DNA from: Streptomyces sp. AC550_RSS872
GTDB lineage: Bacteria; Actinomycetota; Actinomycetes; Streptomycetales; Streptomycetaceae
Length of the DNA: 64,000 bases
Assembly (NCBI RefSeq): GCF_019049285.1
Contig: NZ_JAGMUL010000062.1
Location: forward strand, 62,001-126,000
Direction of reading: 5' to 3'
The translations under genes were made by a program, and so were the position numbers. The notes under the pieces are model-generated. The model ran no database searches. It was given only the letters and a program-made list of their open reading frames with translations, and was not told the origin of the DNA. Below, in pieces: positions 45,501 to 53,045 of this stretch (its first letter is position 1; each line of letters opens with the position of its first letter).

Positions 45501-46588
45501 GCCATGACCCGGAGCGCGACGTGTGGACCGTCCACGTCCAGGGCAAGGCCGCTGCCGGTCCCCTCGCCCCACCGCCGCGCCAGGACCCGGACGTCCTGTT
45601 CGCGCGGTGCGGTCTGGAGACCGTCGACCTCGGCAGGGCCCAGGCCGAGCACAAGGTGATGGAGTTCGGCCGCCGCTGGACGGACAGCCTGCGCACCATG
45701 CACGTCGGCGTCCGGGCCGCACTCGGCATCCTCGACATGCCCGAGCGGTACCGCTCCGAGTGCGAGGACCACGTCCTCCACCCGGCGCTGCTCGACCTCG
45801 CGACGGGCTTCAGCGGATTCGCCGTCCACGAGACCCGGGAGGACGTACAGGAGTACCGGGGCAGCCGCGCCTTCTTCCTCCCTGTCGGCTACGACTCCCT
45901 CCGCATCCACGCGTCGCTGCCGCCCACCGGGACCAGTCTCATCACCCCGCACCCGGACGCCGGGCCCAGCACCGAGATCCGCAAGGTCGACGTCACCATC
46001 CGTGACGCCGAGGGCAACACCGCGGTGGAGATCCTCGGCTTCACGGTCAAGCGTGTCCCCGACCCGCGGCACACGGTGGCCCGCATCCGCCCGCACTCCC
46101 GTCACCACACCCTGCGCTGGATCCCCGCGCCGGACGTCACGGAGCAGCGCGAGGCGCCCGCCGCCGTACTCCTCGTGACGGAAGGCGGCGGGCTCTCCCG
46201 GGACCTGGGCGTCTCGCTGCGCTCCCGAGGCGTACGGGTGATCACGGCCGAGCTCGCCGAGGAGTGGAAAGCCCCCGGCGACGACCACTACGGGGTGCCC
46301 CCCACGTCCGAGGGGTGGGAACGGCTGCTCGACACCCTGGGCGACGCGGTGCCCGGCGAGGCTGTGCTTGTCGCCGCCCCCGCCGCCGGCGCCCAGCGCG
46401 GGGTCGCGGAGCTCGACCGTCGGCTGCGCGGCGGGGTCGACAGCCTCTTTCACCTCGTACGGGCCCTGGCGGCACGGGACGTCGTCCCCGGCCGGCTCGC
46501 CGTGATCGCCCCCGACGTGGCGCGCGTGACGGGCGACGAGCCGGCCACGGCCCCCGTACACGCGACCCTGTTCGGCCTGGCCAGGTGA
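42506..46588 (+). CDS. type I PKS: KS-AT-DH and N-terminal part of KR
   Basis: The 1360-residue protein has KS (about 13-435; Cys about 186 in QTACSSSL, EAHGSGT, NVGHLD). AT follows (about 535-865; GHSLGEW at about 629, with Trp where Tyr or Ala-type residues are commoner, and SHAFHS, the malonyl-type signature). DH comes next (about 890-1180; catalytic His in AEHRMLGEAIVPG, Asp in HPALLDLATG). The structural half of KR starts about 1210 and stops abruptly at TGA after ATLFGLAR. The next ORF continues this very sentence (VIGQEHEG). ATG at 42506 is chosen for its spacing from GGAGGGAG; a GTG lies one codon upstream. With the next gene it makes one fully reducing-to-enoyl module that would leave a double bond (KR+DH, no ER). 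Confidence 0.92.
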   Translation: MSDTNEEGFDDPSVPEGVAIIGMSGRFPGARDLAEFWANLRDGVESVVEFGDDELLAAGVDPEESGQPHYVKAGPSFEGIDLFDAEFFGYTAREAKIMDPQHRLFLETAWEALEHAGLDPARYQGTVGVFGGASSSAYIGNLVSNMDNGEGIRGENIGLGNELAFLTTRVSYKLDLKGPSYPVQTACSSSLVALHAACQSLLGYECDMALSGGVSYKVPEKTGYPYQEGGFLSPDGHVRPFDATARGTVFANGVGVVALKRLADALADGDTVHAVIRGTAVNNDGAVKASFSAPSVAGQAAVIAEALATAGLEPGDIDYVEAHGSGTLIGDSIELQALSRAFAGAPGTWRVGSVKSNVGHLDAAAGMAGLLKTVLALRHGELPASLNHVEGNKDADLTDGPFQVQTELGAWPRTTGRVRRAGVSAFGFGGTNAHVVLEEAPPAPGPAPSPRESELLVLSARSEHALDQASDRLAAFLRRERPALADAAFTLATGRRDFPYRRTVCGADAEAVAAALETRDPAYVMSGQAAANSPQSAFLFSGQGAQYPGMGRELYASEPVFRSAVDTCAELLRPHLDRDVRDVLFPEDAAGAALLGRTRWAQPALFVVEYALVALWRAWGVEPSHLLGHSLGEWVAACVSGVFRLEDALRLVALRGELMQGCGAGAMLGVVAERDAVESVLPDGACLAAHNGPRDCVVSGPVDAVEEFAVTAEERGWATRPLEVSHAFHSVLMEPVVDAFVSAVARVERAAPGIPFVSNVTGDWITAEQARDPEYWGRHIRQCVEFAAGVRLLAQSAPVLLEVGPGQTLVSLARRTLADEGTGVTVTASLPHPRDPRGAGETMRRTLGQQWLLGVAPDWAGYYGQDNRRRVPLPTYPFERKRYWLEPATPRVSREPGRHPLLDEVLLRSAGQTVFQCELSLDRHWVLAEHRMLGEAIVPGTTYLEMGRAAATAHLGRPVTEIRDVDFLVPLLVQEHKPRTVHITVRELDDDTVEFSVAGHDPERDVWTVHVQGKAAAGPLAPPPRQDPDVLFARCGLETVDLGRAQAEHKVMEFGRRWTDSLRTMHVGVRAALGILDMPERYRSECEDHVLHPALLDLATGFSGFAVHETREDVQEYRGSRAFFLPVGYDSLRIHASLPPTGTSLITPHPDAGPSTEIRKVDVTIRDAEGNTAVEILGFTVKRVPDPRHTVARIRPHSRHHTLRWIPAPDVTEQREAPAAVLLVTEGGGLSRDLGVSLRSRGVRVITAELAEEWKAPGDDHYGVPPTSEGWERLLDTLGDAVPGEAVLVAAPAAGAQRGVAELDRRLRGGVDSLFHLVRALAARDVVPGRLAVIAPDVARVTGDEPATAPVHATLFGLAR

Positions 46589-47934
46589 TCGGCCAGGAGC
46601 ACGAGGGGACCGAGGTCCTCTGCCTCGACGTCGACGAGGACACCGACGCGGACACCCTGTGCGCCGAACTCCTCGGGCCGTGGTCACCGACCATGATCGC
46701 CCTCCGCCGGGGCGGGCGTCATGTCACCGAGCTGGCGCCACTGCACCTGCGGGATCGCTCGCACCAGGAGGGCGAGCGCCCCGACGGCGTCCACCTCATC
46801 ACCGGCGGCCTCGGCGGCCTCGGACTGGCCGTGGCCCGGCACCTGAGCCGCACCGTGCCCGGCATCCGTCTGGCTCTCGTCAGCCGCGGCGCCCCGGACC
46901 CGCGCGACGAGCGAGACGAGACGGCCGCCGAGGACCCGAGACGGCACCGGCAGGTCACCGCCCTGCGGGAGTTGGAGGACCTGGGTGCCCGGGTGCGCTG
47001 CTACCGGGCGGACGTGGCCGACGAGGCCGCCATGGCGGACGTCGTCCGCGCCGTCCGCGCCGACCTGGGCCGTATCGCCTGTGTCATCCATGCGGCGGGC
47101 GTCGCGGGCGACGGCTTCCTCTTCCGCAAGGACGCCGGGACGTTCCGGGCCACACTCGCCCCCAAGGTGCTCGGCGCGACCGTCCTGGACCTCGTCACCG
47201 CGGACGATCCGCCGCAGCTGATGGTCTGCTTCGGATCGACCACCTCCGTCTTCGGCGTCGCCGGCCAGGGCGACTACACCGCGGCCAACACCTACCTCGA
47301 CCACTTCGCCGACCACCGCACCGCCCTGGGCCGCAGGACGGTCACCGTCGACTGGACCGACTGGCTGGACACCGGCATGGCGTTCGATCACGGCGTCCGG
47401 CGGGACCAGGGCTTCTTCCGGTCGATCAGCGTGGAGGACGGGCTCGGCAGCCTGGACGAGATCCTCGCCGCACCCCGCTCCCCCGTGGTGGTCGGCGAGA
47501 TCAACTACGGGATGCTGGGCTCCGTGGACCCCGACCTTCTGGCGGCCCAACTGCGCAGGGCCCCGCTGGTCCTGGAGGAGTCCGTCCGGCAGCGGGTCGC
47601 CGGGGCCGGCGGTGAACCCCGCCGGGCGCCGGCGGAGGACGCGCCCGCCGGGCCCGCACCGGACGAAGGCGTCACGCTCCTCGGCCGGGAGGACGGCGGG
47701 TACAGCGAGACGGAGCACCAGGTCGCCCGGATCTGGGCCAGGGAACTCGGTCTGGACCGGCTGAACGTCCATGAGAGCGCCTTCTCGCTGGGCGGGGACT
47801 CCCTCGTCGCCCTGCGGATGGCGCAGAGCATCCAGAAGACCATGGCCGTCAGGGTGTCGATGGTCGACCTGTTCCGGTACGTCACCATCGCCGACCTGGC
47901 GGCACACCTCGACAGCAAGAAGTCCCACGGCTGA
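46585..47934 (+). CDS. PKS fragment: catalytic KR and ACP
   Basis: The frame opens at GTG (46585), overlapping the previous stop as GTGA, and encodes 449 residues. KR has the NADPH loop ITGGLGGLG (about 72), Ser in CFGSTTSVFG and Tyr in GDYTAANTYLD (about 232). An ACP follows with Ser about 404 in LGGDSLVAL. The first residues VIGQEHEG directly continue the KR strand interrupted in the upstream gene. So this is either a true split gene with translational coupling, a -1 frameshift product, or the result of one missing G in a G-run. No ribosome binding site of its own is seen. Functionally it completes the KS-AT-DH-KR-ACP module. Confidence 0.88.
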   Translation: MIGQEHEGTEVLCLDVDEDTDADTLCAELLGPWSPTMIALRRGGRHVTELAPLHLRDRSHQEGERPDGVHLITGGLGGLGLAVARHLSRTVPGIRLALVSRGAPDPRDERDETAAEDPRRHRQVTALRELEDLGARVRCYRADVADEAAMADVVRAVRADLGRIACVIHAAGVAGDGFLFRKDAGTFRATLAPKVLGATVLDLVTADDPPQLMVCFGSTTSVFGVAGQGDYTAANTYLDHFADHRTALGRRTVTVDWTDWLDTGMAFDHGVRRDQGFFRSISVEDGLGSLDEILAAPRSPVVVGEINYGMLGSVDPDLLAAQLRRAPLVLEESVRQRVAGAGGEPRRAPAEDAPAGPAPDEGVTLLGREDGGYSETEHQVARIWARELGLDRLNVHESAFSLGGDSLVALRMAQSIQKTMAVRVSMVDLFRYVTIADLAAHLDSKKSHG

Positions 47935-47986
47935 AACGGCGAACCCGTTCGGCCGCCCCCTTCCAATCATCTGAGGCGGTATCAGC

Positions 47987-48838
47987 ATGAACATCCGTAC
48001 GGTGGGTGTCATCGGCGCGGGCACCATCGGCCGTGGAGTGGCACAGTCGCTGGCCCAGTCCGCGTTCGACGTGCTGCTGATCGACGTGTCCGAGGAGCAA
48101 CTCGCCTCCGCCACGACACAGATCGAGAGCGACCTGCGGCTTCAGGGCATGTTCCGCGCGGAGCGCCTGAAGGACGACCCGGCCACCATCCTCGGCCGCA
48201 TCACCACCGGCACCGACCTGTCGGCCCTGAGCGCCGCGGACTTCGTCGTGGAGAACGTCACCGAGAACTGGGACATCAAGCGCGACGTCTACGAGAAGAT
48301 CGACAAGATCTGCCGTCCGGAGGTCGTCTTCGGCGTCAACACCTCCGCGGTGCCCATCACCCGGGTCGGCTCGGTCACCGAGCGTCCCGAGCGCGTGCTC
48401 GGGCTGCACTTCATGAACCCCGTGCCGCTGATGGACACGGTCGAGGTCGTCCAGGGCCACTTCACCTCGGAGCAGACCCTGGACACCGCGCTGGGGCTCC
48501 TGCGCGACCTCGGCAAGGAGGGCATCGTCGTCCAGGACGCGCCGGGCTTCGTCACCAACCGCGTACTGATGCTGACGGTCAACGAGGCGATCTTCTGCGT
48601 CCAGGACCAGGTCGCCACGGCCGAGCAGGTCGACCGGATGTTCAAGGGCTGCTTCGGCCACAAGATGGGCCCGCTGGAAACCGGCGACCTCATCGGCCTC
48701 GACACGATCCTGAACTCCCTCACCGTCATGTACGAGAGCTTCCGCGACAGCAAGTACCGCCCGGCACCGCTGCTCCAGCGGATGGTCGACGCCCGGCTGC
48801 TGGGCCGCAAGACCGGACGCGGCTTCTACACCTACTGA
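47987..48838 (+). CDS. 3-hydroxyacyl-CoA dehydrogenase-type enzyme (extender-unit dehydrogenase)
   Basis: The 283-residue protein has an N-terminal Rossmann domain (VIGAGTIGRGVA, acidic LLIDVSEE), substrate residues in NTSAVPI (about 118-124), catalytic His 141 in LGLHFMNPV, and a C-terminal helical domain (APGFVTNRVLM, GPLETGDLIGLDT). Homologues (for example ZmaG of zwittermicin, and the methoxymalonyl-ACP operons) oxidise the hydroxymethyl group of an ACP-bound glyceryl or seryl unit. Being directly followed by a dedicated ACP, it fits that role better than beta-oxidation. Confidence 0.9.
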   Translation: MNIRTVGVIGAGTIGRGVAQSLAQSAFDVLLIDVSEEQLASATTQIESDLRLQGMFRAERLKDDPATILGRITTGTDLSALSAADFVVENVTENWDIKRDVYEKIDKICRPEVVFGVNTSAVPITRVGSVTERPERVLGLHFMNPVPLMDTVEVVQGHFTSEQTLDTALGLLRDLGKEGIVVQDAPGFVTNRVLMLTVNEAIFCVQDQVATAEQVDRMFKGCFGHKMGPLETGDLIGLDTILNSLTVMYESFRDSKYRPAPLLQRMVDARLLGRKTGRGFYTY

Positions 48839-48867
48839 CAATCCAACCCCACACTGGAGGCAGAACC

Positions 48868-49116
48868 ATGCAGGACGACGTGCGCACCCGGGTCCGGGAG
48901 TTCCTCGCGCCGCAGCTCAACGGCCGGAACCTGGCCGACAGCGACGACATCTTCGCGCTGGGATACGTCAACTCGCTCTTCGCCATGCAACTGGCGCTCT
49001 TCGTGGAGCAGGAGTTCTCGCTCCAGCTCACCCCCGACGACATGGAGTTCGACAACTTCCGGACGGTGGACGGACTCGTCCGCCTCGTGACGTCGAAGAC
49101 CGCGACGGCGGCGTGA
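48868..49116 (+). CDS. discrete acyl carrier protein for extender-unit synthesis
   Basis: The 82-residue protein carries phosphopantetheine Ser 36 in GYVNSLFAMQL. Asn instead of Asp before the Ser, and the phrase VNSLFAMQL, are the pattern of the discrete ACPs that carry methoxy-, hydroxy- or aminomalonyl units. GGAGGCAGAACC precedes the ATG. It lies between the dehydrogenase and a 17-bp hairpin and is the presumed carrier charged by the amino acid:carrier-protein ligase two genes downstream. Confidence 0.9.
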   Translation: MQDDVRTRVREFLAPQLNGRNLADSDDIFALGYVNSLFAMQLALFVEQEFSLQLTPDDMEFDNFRTVDGLVRLVTSKTATAA

Positions 49117-49126
49117 CCCCCCAGAA

Positions 49127-49163
49127 CGCCGCGCGTGACCGTCGCCGACGGTCACGCGCGGCG
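49127..49163. terminator. perfect 17-bp hairpin inside the operon
   Basis: CGCCGCGCGTGACCGTC (49127-49143) pairs exactly with 49147-49163 across a GCC loop, between the ACP stop and the docking-hydrolase start (49202). It is strong enough to end transcription or to set mRNA ends. It may reduce readthrough into the two downstream genes. Confidence 0.6.
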
Positions 49164-49201
49164 TCCGTCCGCGTGACCTGCGAGACAGAAAGGCGTACGA
49201 C

Positions 49202-51109
49202 ATGACGGCGCGGACCGAGGACGCCGTACCCGGCCCCGATGCGTCCGTCGTCCCGCTGCTGCTGCGGCTGCGGGCCTCGAACGTCCGCGTGTGGACGTCC
49301 GGCGGCCGGCTGCACCACGAGCCGCCGCCGGGCGGCCTGGAAGAGGAGCTGCGCACACTGCTGGAGGAGCGGTCGGCGGACATCGCGGCCTACCTCGAAG
49401 CCGTCGACGGCATCGAGTCCTCCACCCACTACGTCACGATGCGCGACGGCGTCCGGATCGCCGTGGACGTGTTCCGCCCCAAGCGGGACGGCCGGGTGGT
49501 CGAGGAGCCGCTGCCGGCCCTCTGGTGCCACGACCGCTACCACCGCTCGGACATGGTGGACGGCCTGATCTGGACCAAGCTCGACAGCCGCCCCTGGCTG
49601 CGCCGGATCCTCGACGACGGCTACGTGATTGCCGCCGCGGACGCCCGGGGCACGGGCGCCTCCAGCGGCGTACGGGGGATGGAGTTCGGCCCCGAGGAGA
49701 GCCAGGACGCCTACGAGATCACGGAATGGCTCGCCGCGCGGGACTGGTGCGACGGGAACGTCGGCATGTACGGCGAGTCCTACCTGGGCATCACCCAGTT
49801 CCTTGCCGCCGGCACCGCCCCGCCCAGCCTGAAGGCGATCTTCCCGCAGGTGGCGCTCTTCGACCTCTACTCGTTCCTCCGTCCCGCAGGCGCGTTCCGG
49901 CACGACTTCATCCGGAACTGGGGCGCGATGGTGCGGCGGCTGGACACCGAGACCGGGGCCGCACCCGTACGGGAGGACTCAGCGGCCGTGCGCGCGGCGG
50001 CCGAGGAGCACCGGGCCAACACGGACGTCTTCGCAAGGGCCGCTGCCCTGCCCTGCCGGGACAGCCGGGGCGACGGTGACAACGAGCCGCCGTACGCGCG
50101 CCAGAGCCCCTCCGCCCGCGTCGAAGCGATCGCCGCCGCGGGCGTGCCCGTGTACCAGCTCACCGGCTGGCACGACACCTGGGTGCGGGACGCGTTCCTG
50201 TGGCACGCCAATCTCACCGGGCCGCGCAAGCTTCTGGTGGGCGACTGGTCGCACAACGGCAGGGAGGGCGTGGACCTGGCGGCCGAGCACCTGCGCTGGT
50301 TCGACCACTGGCTCAAGGGCGTCGACACCGGCGTCATGGACGAGCCGCCCATCCGCTACCACCGGCGGAACGCGCCCCCCGGCGAGGAGTGGCGCACCAG
50401 TCACCGGTGGCCGCCCGCCGGAGTCCGTACGACGAGGATGTACTTCGGCGCCGGCCCGGACGTGCCCGTGACCTCCGTCAACGACGGCACTCTGACGGAC
50501 CGGGCACCCTCGCGGCTCGGCGGCGTCGACGACCTCGTCGTCGACTACACGGCCACCTCCGGCACGGCGACCCGCTGGACCGACGCCTACGGCGGACCGT
50601 TCGGCTACGAGCCGATGAACGGCAACGACCGGACGGCCCTCACCTACACGACGGCCCCGCTGGAACGGGAGTTGGACGTGACCGGGCACCCGGTCGCGGA
50701 ACTGTGGGTGACGTCGACCCATCCGGACGGCGACTTCTTCGTCTACCTGGAGGACGTCGACGGCGAAGGGGTCTCCCACTACGTCACCGAGGGCGTGATC
50801 CGCGCCTCCCACCGGGCGCTGGGCCCCGCTCCGTACGACAACCTCTCGCTGCCGTACCACCCGTGCTCGGAGCGGACCCGGTCACCGCTGCCCGAGGAGC
50901 CGGTGGCGCTGGCCTTCGACCTGCACCCGATCAGCCATGTGTTCGCTCCCGGGCACCGGCTCCGGATCGCCGTCACGTGCTGCGACCGGGACAACGCCGA
51001 GACCTGCGCGCATCACCCGCCGCCCGTCGTCCAGGTCCACCGGAGAGGCGCCCACGCGTCCTTCGTCGACCTCCCAGTCCTCCCAGCCGCTCAGGAGCAA
51101 GAGACATGA
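49202..51109 (+). CDS. CocE/NonD-family serine hydrolase with N-terminal TubC-type docking domain
   Basis: The 635-residue protein begins with a short disordered leader. A domain of about 50 residues follows (16-65; LLLRLRASNVRVWTSGGRL ... ELRTLLEERSADIAAYL) with the pattern of the TubC N-terminal docking fold used between NRPS/PKS subunits. After it comes a complete X-Pro dipeptidyl-peptidase/CocE-NonD hydrolase. Ser 193 is in YGESYLG, Asp 325 in TGWHDTW, His 351 in GDWSHNG, and the beta-sandwich tail runs to the end. Families of this type cleave or transfer acyl groups (peptidase, cocaine esterase, NonD). The docking domain implies that it acts on a carrier-bound intermediate. Release, transacylation or trimming are all possible. 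Its stop overlaps the next start (ATGA). Confidence 0.9.
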   Translation: MTARTEDAVPGPDASVVPLLLRLRASNVRVWTSGGRLHHEPPPGGLEEELRTLLEERSADIAAYLEAVDGIESSTHYVTMRDGVRIAVDVFRPKRDGRVVEEPLPALWCHDRYHRSDMVDGLIWTKLDSRPWLRRILDDGYVIAAADARGTGASSGVRGMEFGPEESQDAYEITEWLAARDWCDGNVGMYGESYLGITQFLAAGTAPPSLKAIFPQVALFDLYSFLRPAGAFRHDFIRNWGAMVRRLDTETGAAPVREDSAAVRAAAEEHRANTDVFARAAALPCRDSRGDGDNEPPYARQSPSARVEAIAAAGVPVYQLTGWHDTWVRDAFLWHANLTGPRKLLVGDWSHNGREGVDLAAEHLRWFDHWLKGVDTGVMDEPPIRYHRRNAPPGEEWRTSHRWPPAGVRTTRMYFGAGPDVPVTSVNDGTLTDRAPSRLGGVDDLVVDYTATSGTATRWTDAYGGPFGYEPMNGNDRTALTYTTAPLERELDVTGHPVAELWVTSTHPDGDFFVYLEDVDGEGVSHYVTEGVIRASHRALGPAPYDNLSLPYHPCSERTRSPLPEEPVALAFDLHPISHVFAPGHRLRIAVTCCDRDNAETCAHHPPPVVQVHRRGAHASFVDLPVLPAAQEQET

Positions 51110-52359
51110 CCGACACCACCCGACAGGACACCGCACCGACGGACGCCGGGACCGGGGAGTTCCGCACACGCGTCGAGCTGCACACCCCGGTGGCCGGGGA
51201 GCTCGCAGCCGAGATCGAGCGCCGCCTCCTCTTCGTGTCGTCGGAGATCACGGGATACGAACTGGACACGGCCGACGGCGAGGTGCGCGGGGTGACCCTG
51301 CGCTCGGCCGCCCCGCTCCCCGCGGACGAGCTGGCCGAGAAGGTGAACCGGGTCGTCGACGGCGACGTCCGCCAGCAGCGGACGACCCCGCCGAAGTCGG
51401 TGTGGACGTCCCCGCACGAGCGGGTGGTCGAGGAGGGGACGTTCGAACTGCTCGCGCGGGCGGGCGCGGTGACCGAGGCGGGCGAGGGACAGGTCGCCGT
51501 CGGTGAGCCGCTGCTGTCGCTGCTCGCGTACTTCGACGCGGCGGTGAAGCAGATCCTGGGGAACGACTTCAGCCCGACGGAGTACCGCTACCCGACGCTG
51601 ATCAGCACCGGGGCCCTTGCGACGGCCGGCTACTTCGCCTCGTTCCCGCAGCACCTGATGTTCGTGACCCGCCTGCACAACGACATCGACGTGTACCAGG
51701 GCTTCCAGAAGTCCTATGCCGAGACGGGCATCGACTCCACCGTCCTCGACGCCTGCCGCAACGTGGACTACTGCCTGCCGCCGACCATGTGCTACCACAC
51801 GTTCCACCAGTACCGGGGACGGACGCTGGACACGGACGGGGTGCACGTCGTCACGGCCAAGGGCAAGTCCTTCCGATTCGAGGCGGCGTATGCCACGACG
51901 ATGGAACGGCTGTGGGACTTCACCATCCGCGAGATCGTCTTCATGGGACCGCGCGAAGACGTCCTCGCCTCGCGCGAGCTGTTCATGCGGAAGATCTTCG
52001 CGTTCATGGAGGAGCTCGGCCTGAGCGGCTTCTGCGAGGTGGGCAACGACCCGTTCTTCGGCGGCGGCGACACCACCGCGCGGATCTGGTCGCAGCGGCT
52101 GCTGGAGCTCAAGTACGAGCTGCGCCTCACCGTCGCACCCGGGCGGACCATCGCGGTGGGCTCCTTCAACTTCCACGACGACCTGTTCGGGCGCGGTTTC
52201 GGCATCGACTACGGCACGGAGGGCGCGGCGCGCAGCGCCTGCGTGGGGTTCGGGCTCGAGCGGCTCGTCTACGCCTTCCTGTGCCAGTACGGCCTCGACT
52301 CCGCCGGCTGGCCCGCCCCTGTACGCGTGGGAGTCCGGGCCGTGGGTGGGGCGGTCTGA
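51106..52359 (+). CDS. class-II aminoacyl-tRNA-synthetase-like amino acid:[carrier protein] ligase
   Basis: The 417-residue protein follows the seryl-tRNA-synthetase-derived aa:CP ligases. EYRYPTLISTGALATAGYF is the catalytic core strand. NVDYCLPPTMCYHTF contains candidate Zn ligands, IREIVFMG is motif 2-like, and GNDPFFGGGD follows. Near the end are LELKYELRLTV, SFNFHDDLFG and the motif 3-like ACVGFGLERL. The tRNA-binding arm is absent, as in that family, whose studied members attach small amino acids such as Gly or Ala to a carrier phosphopantetheine. It overlaps the docking-hydrolase stop by 4 bases. With the upstream dehydrogenase and ACP it probably loads the starting amino acid (Ser would give aminomalonyl). 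Confidence 0.88.
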   Translation: MTDTTRQDTAPTDAGTGEFRTRVELHTPVAGELAAEIERRLLFVSSEITGYELDTADGEVRGVTLRSAAPLPADELAEKVNRVVDGDVRQQRTTPPKSVWTSPHERVVEEGTFELLARAGAVTEAGEGQVAVGEPLLSLLAYFDAAVKQILGNDFSPTEYRYPTLISTGALATAGYFASFPQHLMFVTRLHNDIDVYQGFQKSYAETGIDSTVLDACRNVDYCLPPTMCYHTFHQYRGRTLDTDGVHVVTAKGKSFRFEAAYATTMERLWDFTIREIVFMGPREDVLASRELFMRKIFAFMEELGLSGFCEVGNDPFFGGGDTTARIWSQRLLELKYELRLTVAPGRTIAVGSFNFHDDLFGRGFGIDYGTEGAARSACVGFGLERLVYAFLCQYGLDSAGWPAPVRVGVRAVGGAV

Positions 52360-52382
52360 CTCGACGCCCCCGCCGACAGCGG

Positions 52383-52426
52383 GACGACCGCGTCGCGAGG
52401 CCCCGCAGGGCCGCGACGCGGTCGTC
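52383..52426. terminator. bidirectional hairpin terminator between convergent genes
   Basis: A 14-bp perfect outer stem (GACGACCGCGTCGC and complement) encloses a second GGCCC/GGGCC stem with a CGCA loop. It lies between the ligase stop and the stop of the leftward JAMM gene. Confidence 0.7.
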
Positions 52427-52451
52427 AGCGGCGGCTCGGTCCGCCCGCGGC

Positions 52452-53045
52452 TCAGTCCACCGCGAAACGCAGCGTCAGCCGGGGGCAGGAAGCGTCCGGC
52501 TGCTCCTCGGAGGGCGGTCCCCACGCGGCGAGCGCCGACGACAGCTTTCCGCCGATGGATTCCAGATAACAGATCATGTTCACCGGATATCTGGTGTTGT
52601 CGAACATGTACCGGTCCATCGGTGTGGGGTGTTCGCTGATGGTGAGCGCCCGTTCGGCGGGCGGCCCTATGCGGTGCCAGTCCGGATGCATATGCACGGA
52701 TCCCAGTATGTCGAGCCGCTGGTGCTCCGCCCGGCGTTGTATCCGTAGGAGATCCTTGGAACTGCACCAGAAACCCCGGCAGGGATTCCGGTAGGCCGGT
52801 CCGAAGCGCGTGGTGATGACGCCCGAGAATTCCGCCATGGCGGTTGGGTCGCTCGCCCGCGCATTCGTGGCGAACTCGACCTCGGCGACATGGGCCACGC
52901 CGTCCTCGACGGTCCCGAGTAATACGGCGAAACAGGACGGCGGCTCTTCCGGAGTGCATTCCTCGTACTCGGTGCGCGCGGCGCTCGTGAAGGATTTGAG
53001 GAAGTCGAATCCGATCAGAACGGTGTGCGGATACGCGAAGGTCAT
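52452..53045 (-). CDS. JAMM/MPN-domain (Mov34-type) putative metalloprotease
   Basis: The 197-residue protein has Glu in AHVAEVEFA (about 55-57) and the metal-binding HxHP as SVHMHPDW (His 118, His 120, Asp 122 next to Pro). A later SEHPTPMD may supply the third ligand, although its spacing from HxHP is longer than the HxHPx6SxxD norm. JAMM enzymes cut isopeptide or C-terminal bonds; bacterial forms process ThiS-like sulfur carriers or ubiquitin-like tags. No such partner is seen here. The ATG overlaps the aldo/keto reductase stop (ATGA). Leu 42 is encoded by TTA (52920-52922), so translation should depend on bldA. Confidence 0.75.
   Translation of the reverse strand: MTFAYPHTVLIGFDFLKSFTSAARTEYEECTPEEPPSCFAVLLGTVEDGVAHVAEVEFATNARASDPTAMAEFSGVITTRFGPAYRNPCRGFWCSSKDLLRIQRRAEHQRLDILGSVHMHPDWHRIGPPAERALTISEHPTPMDRYMFDNTRYPVNMICYLESIGGKLSSALAAWGPPSEEQPDASCPRLTLRFAVD

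Noticed and set aside
47987..49116. Hydroxymalonyl- or methoxymalonyl-ACP pathway
   Set aside because: The dehydrogenase and ACP fit, but no FkbH-type glyceryl transferase/phosphatase and no O-methyltransferase are in the window; the amino acid:carrier-protein ligase points to an amino acid precursor instead.
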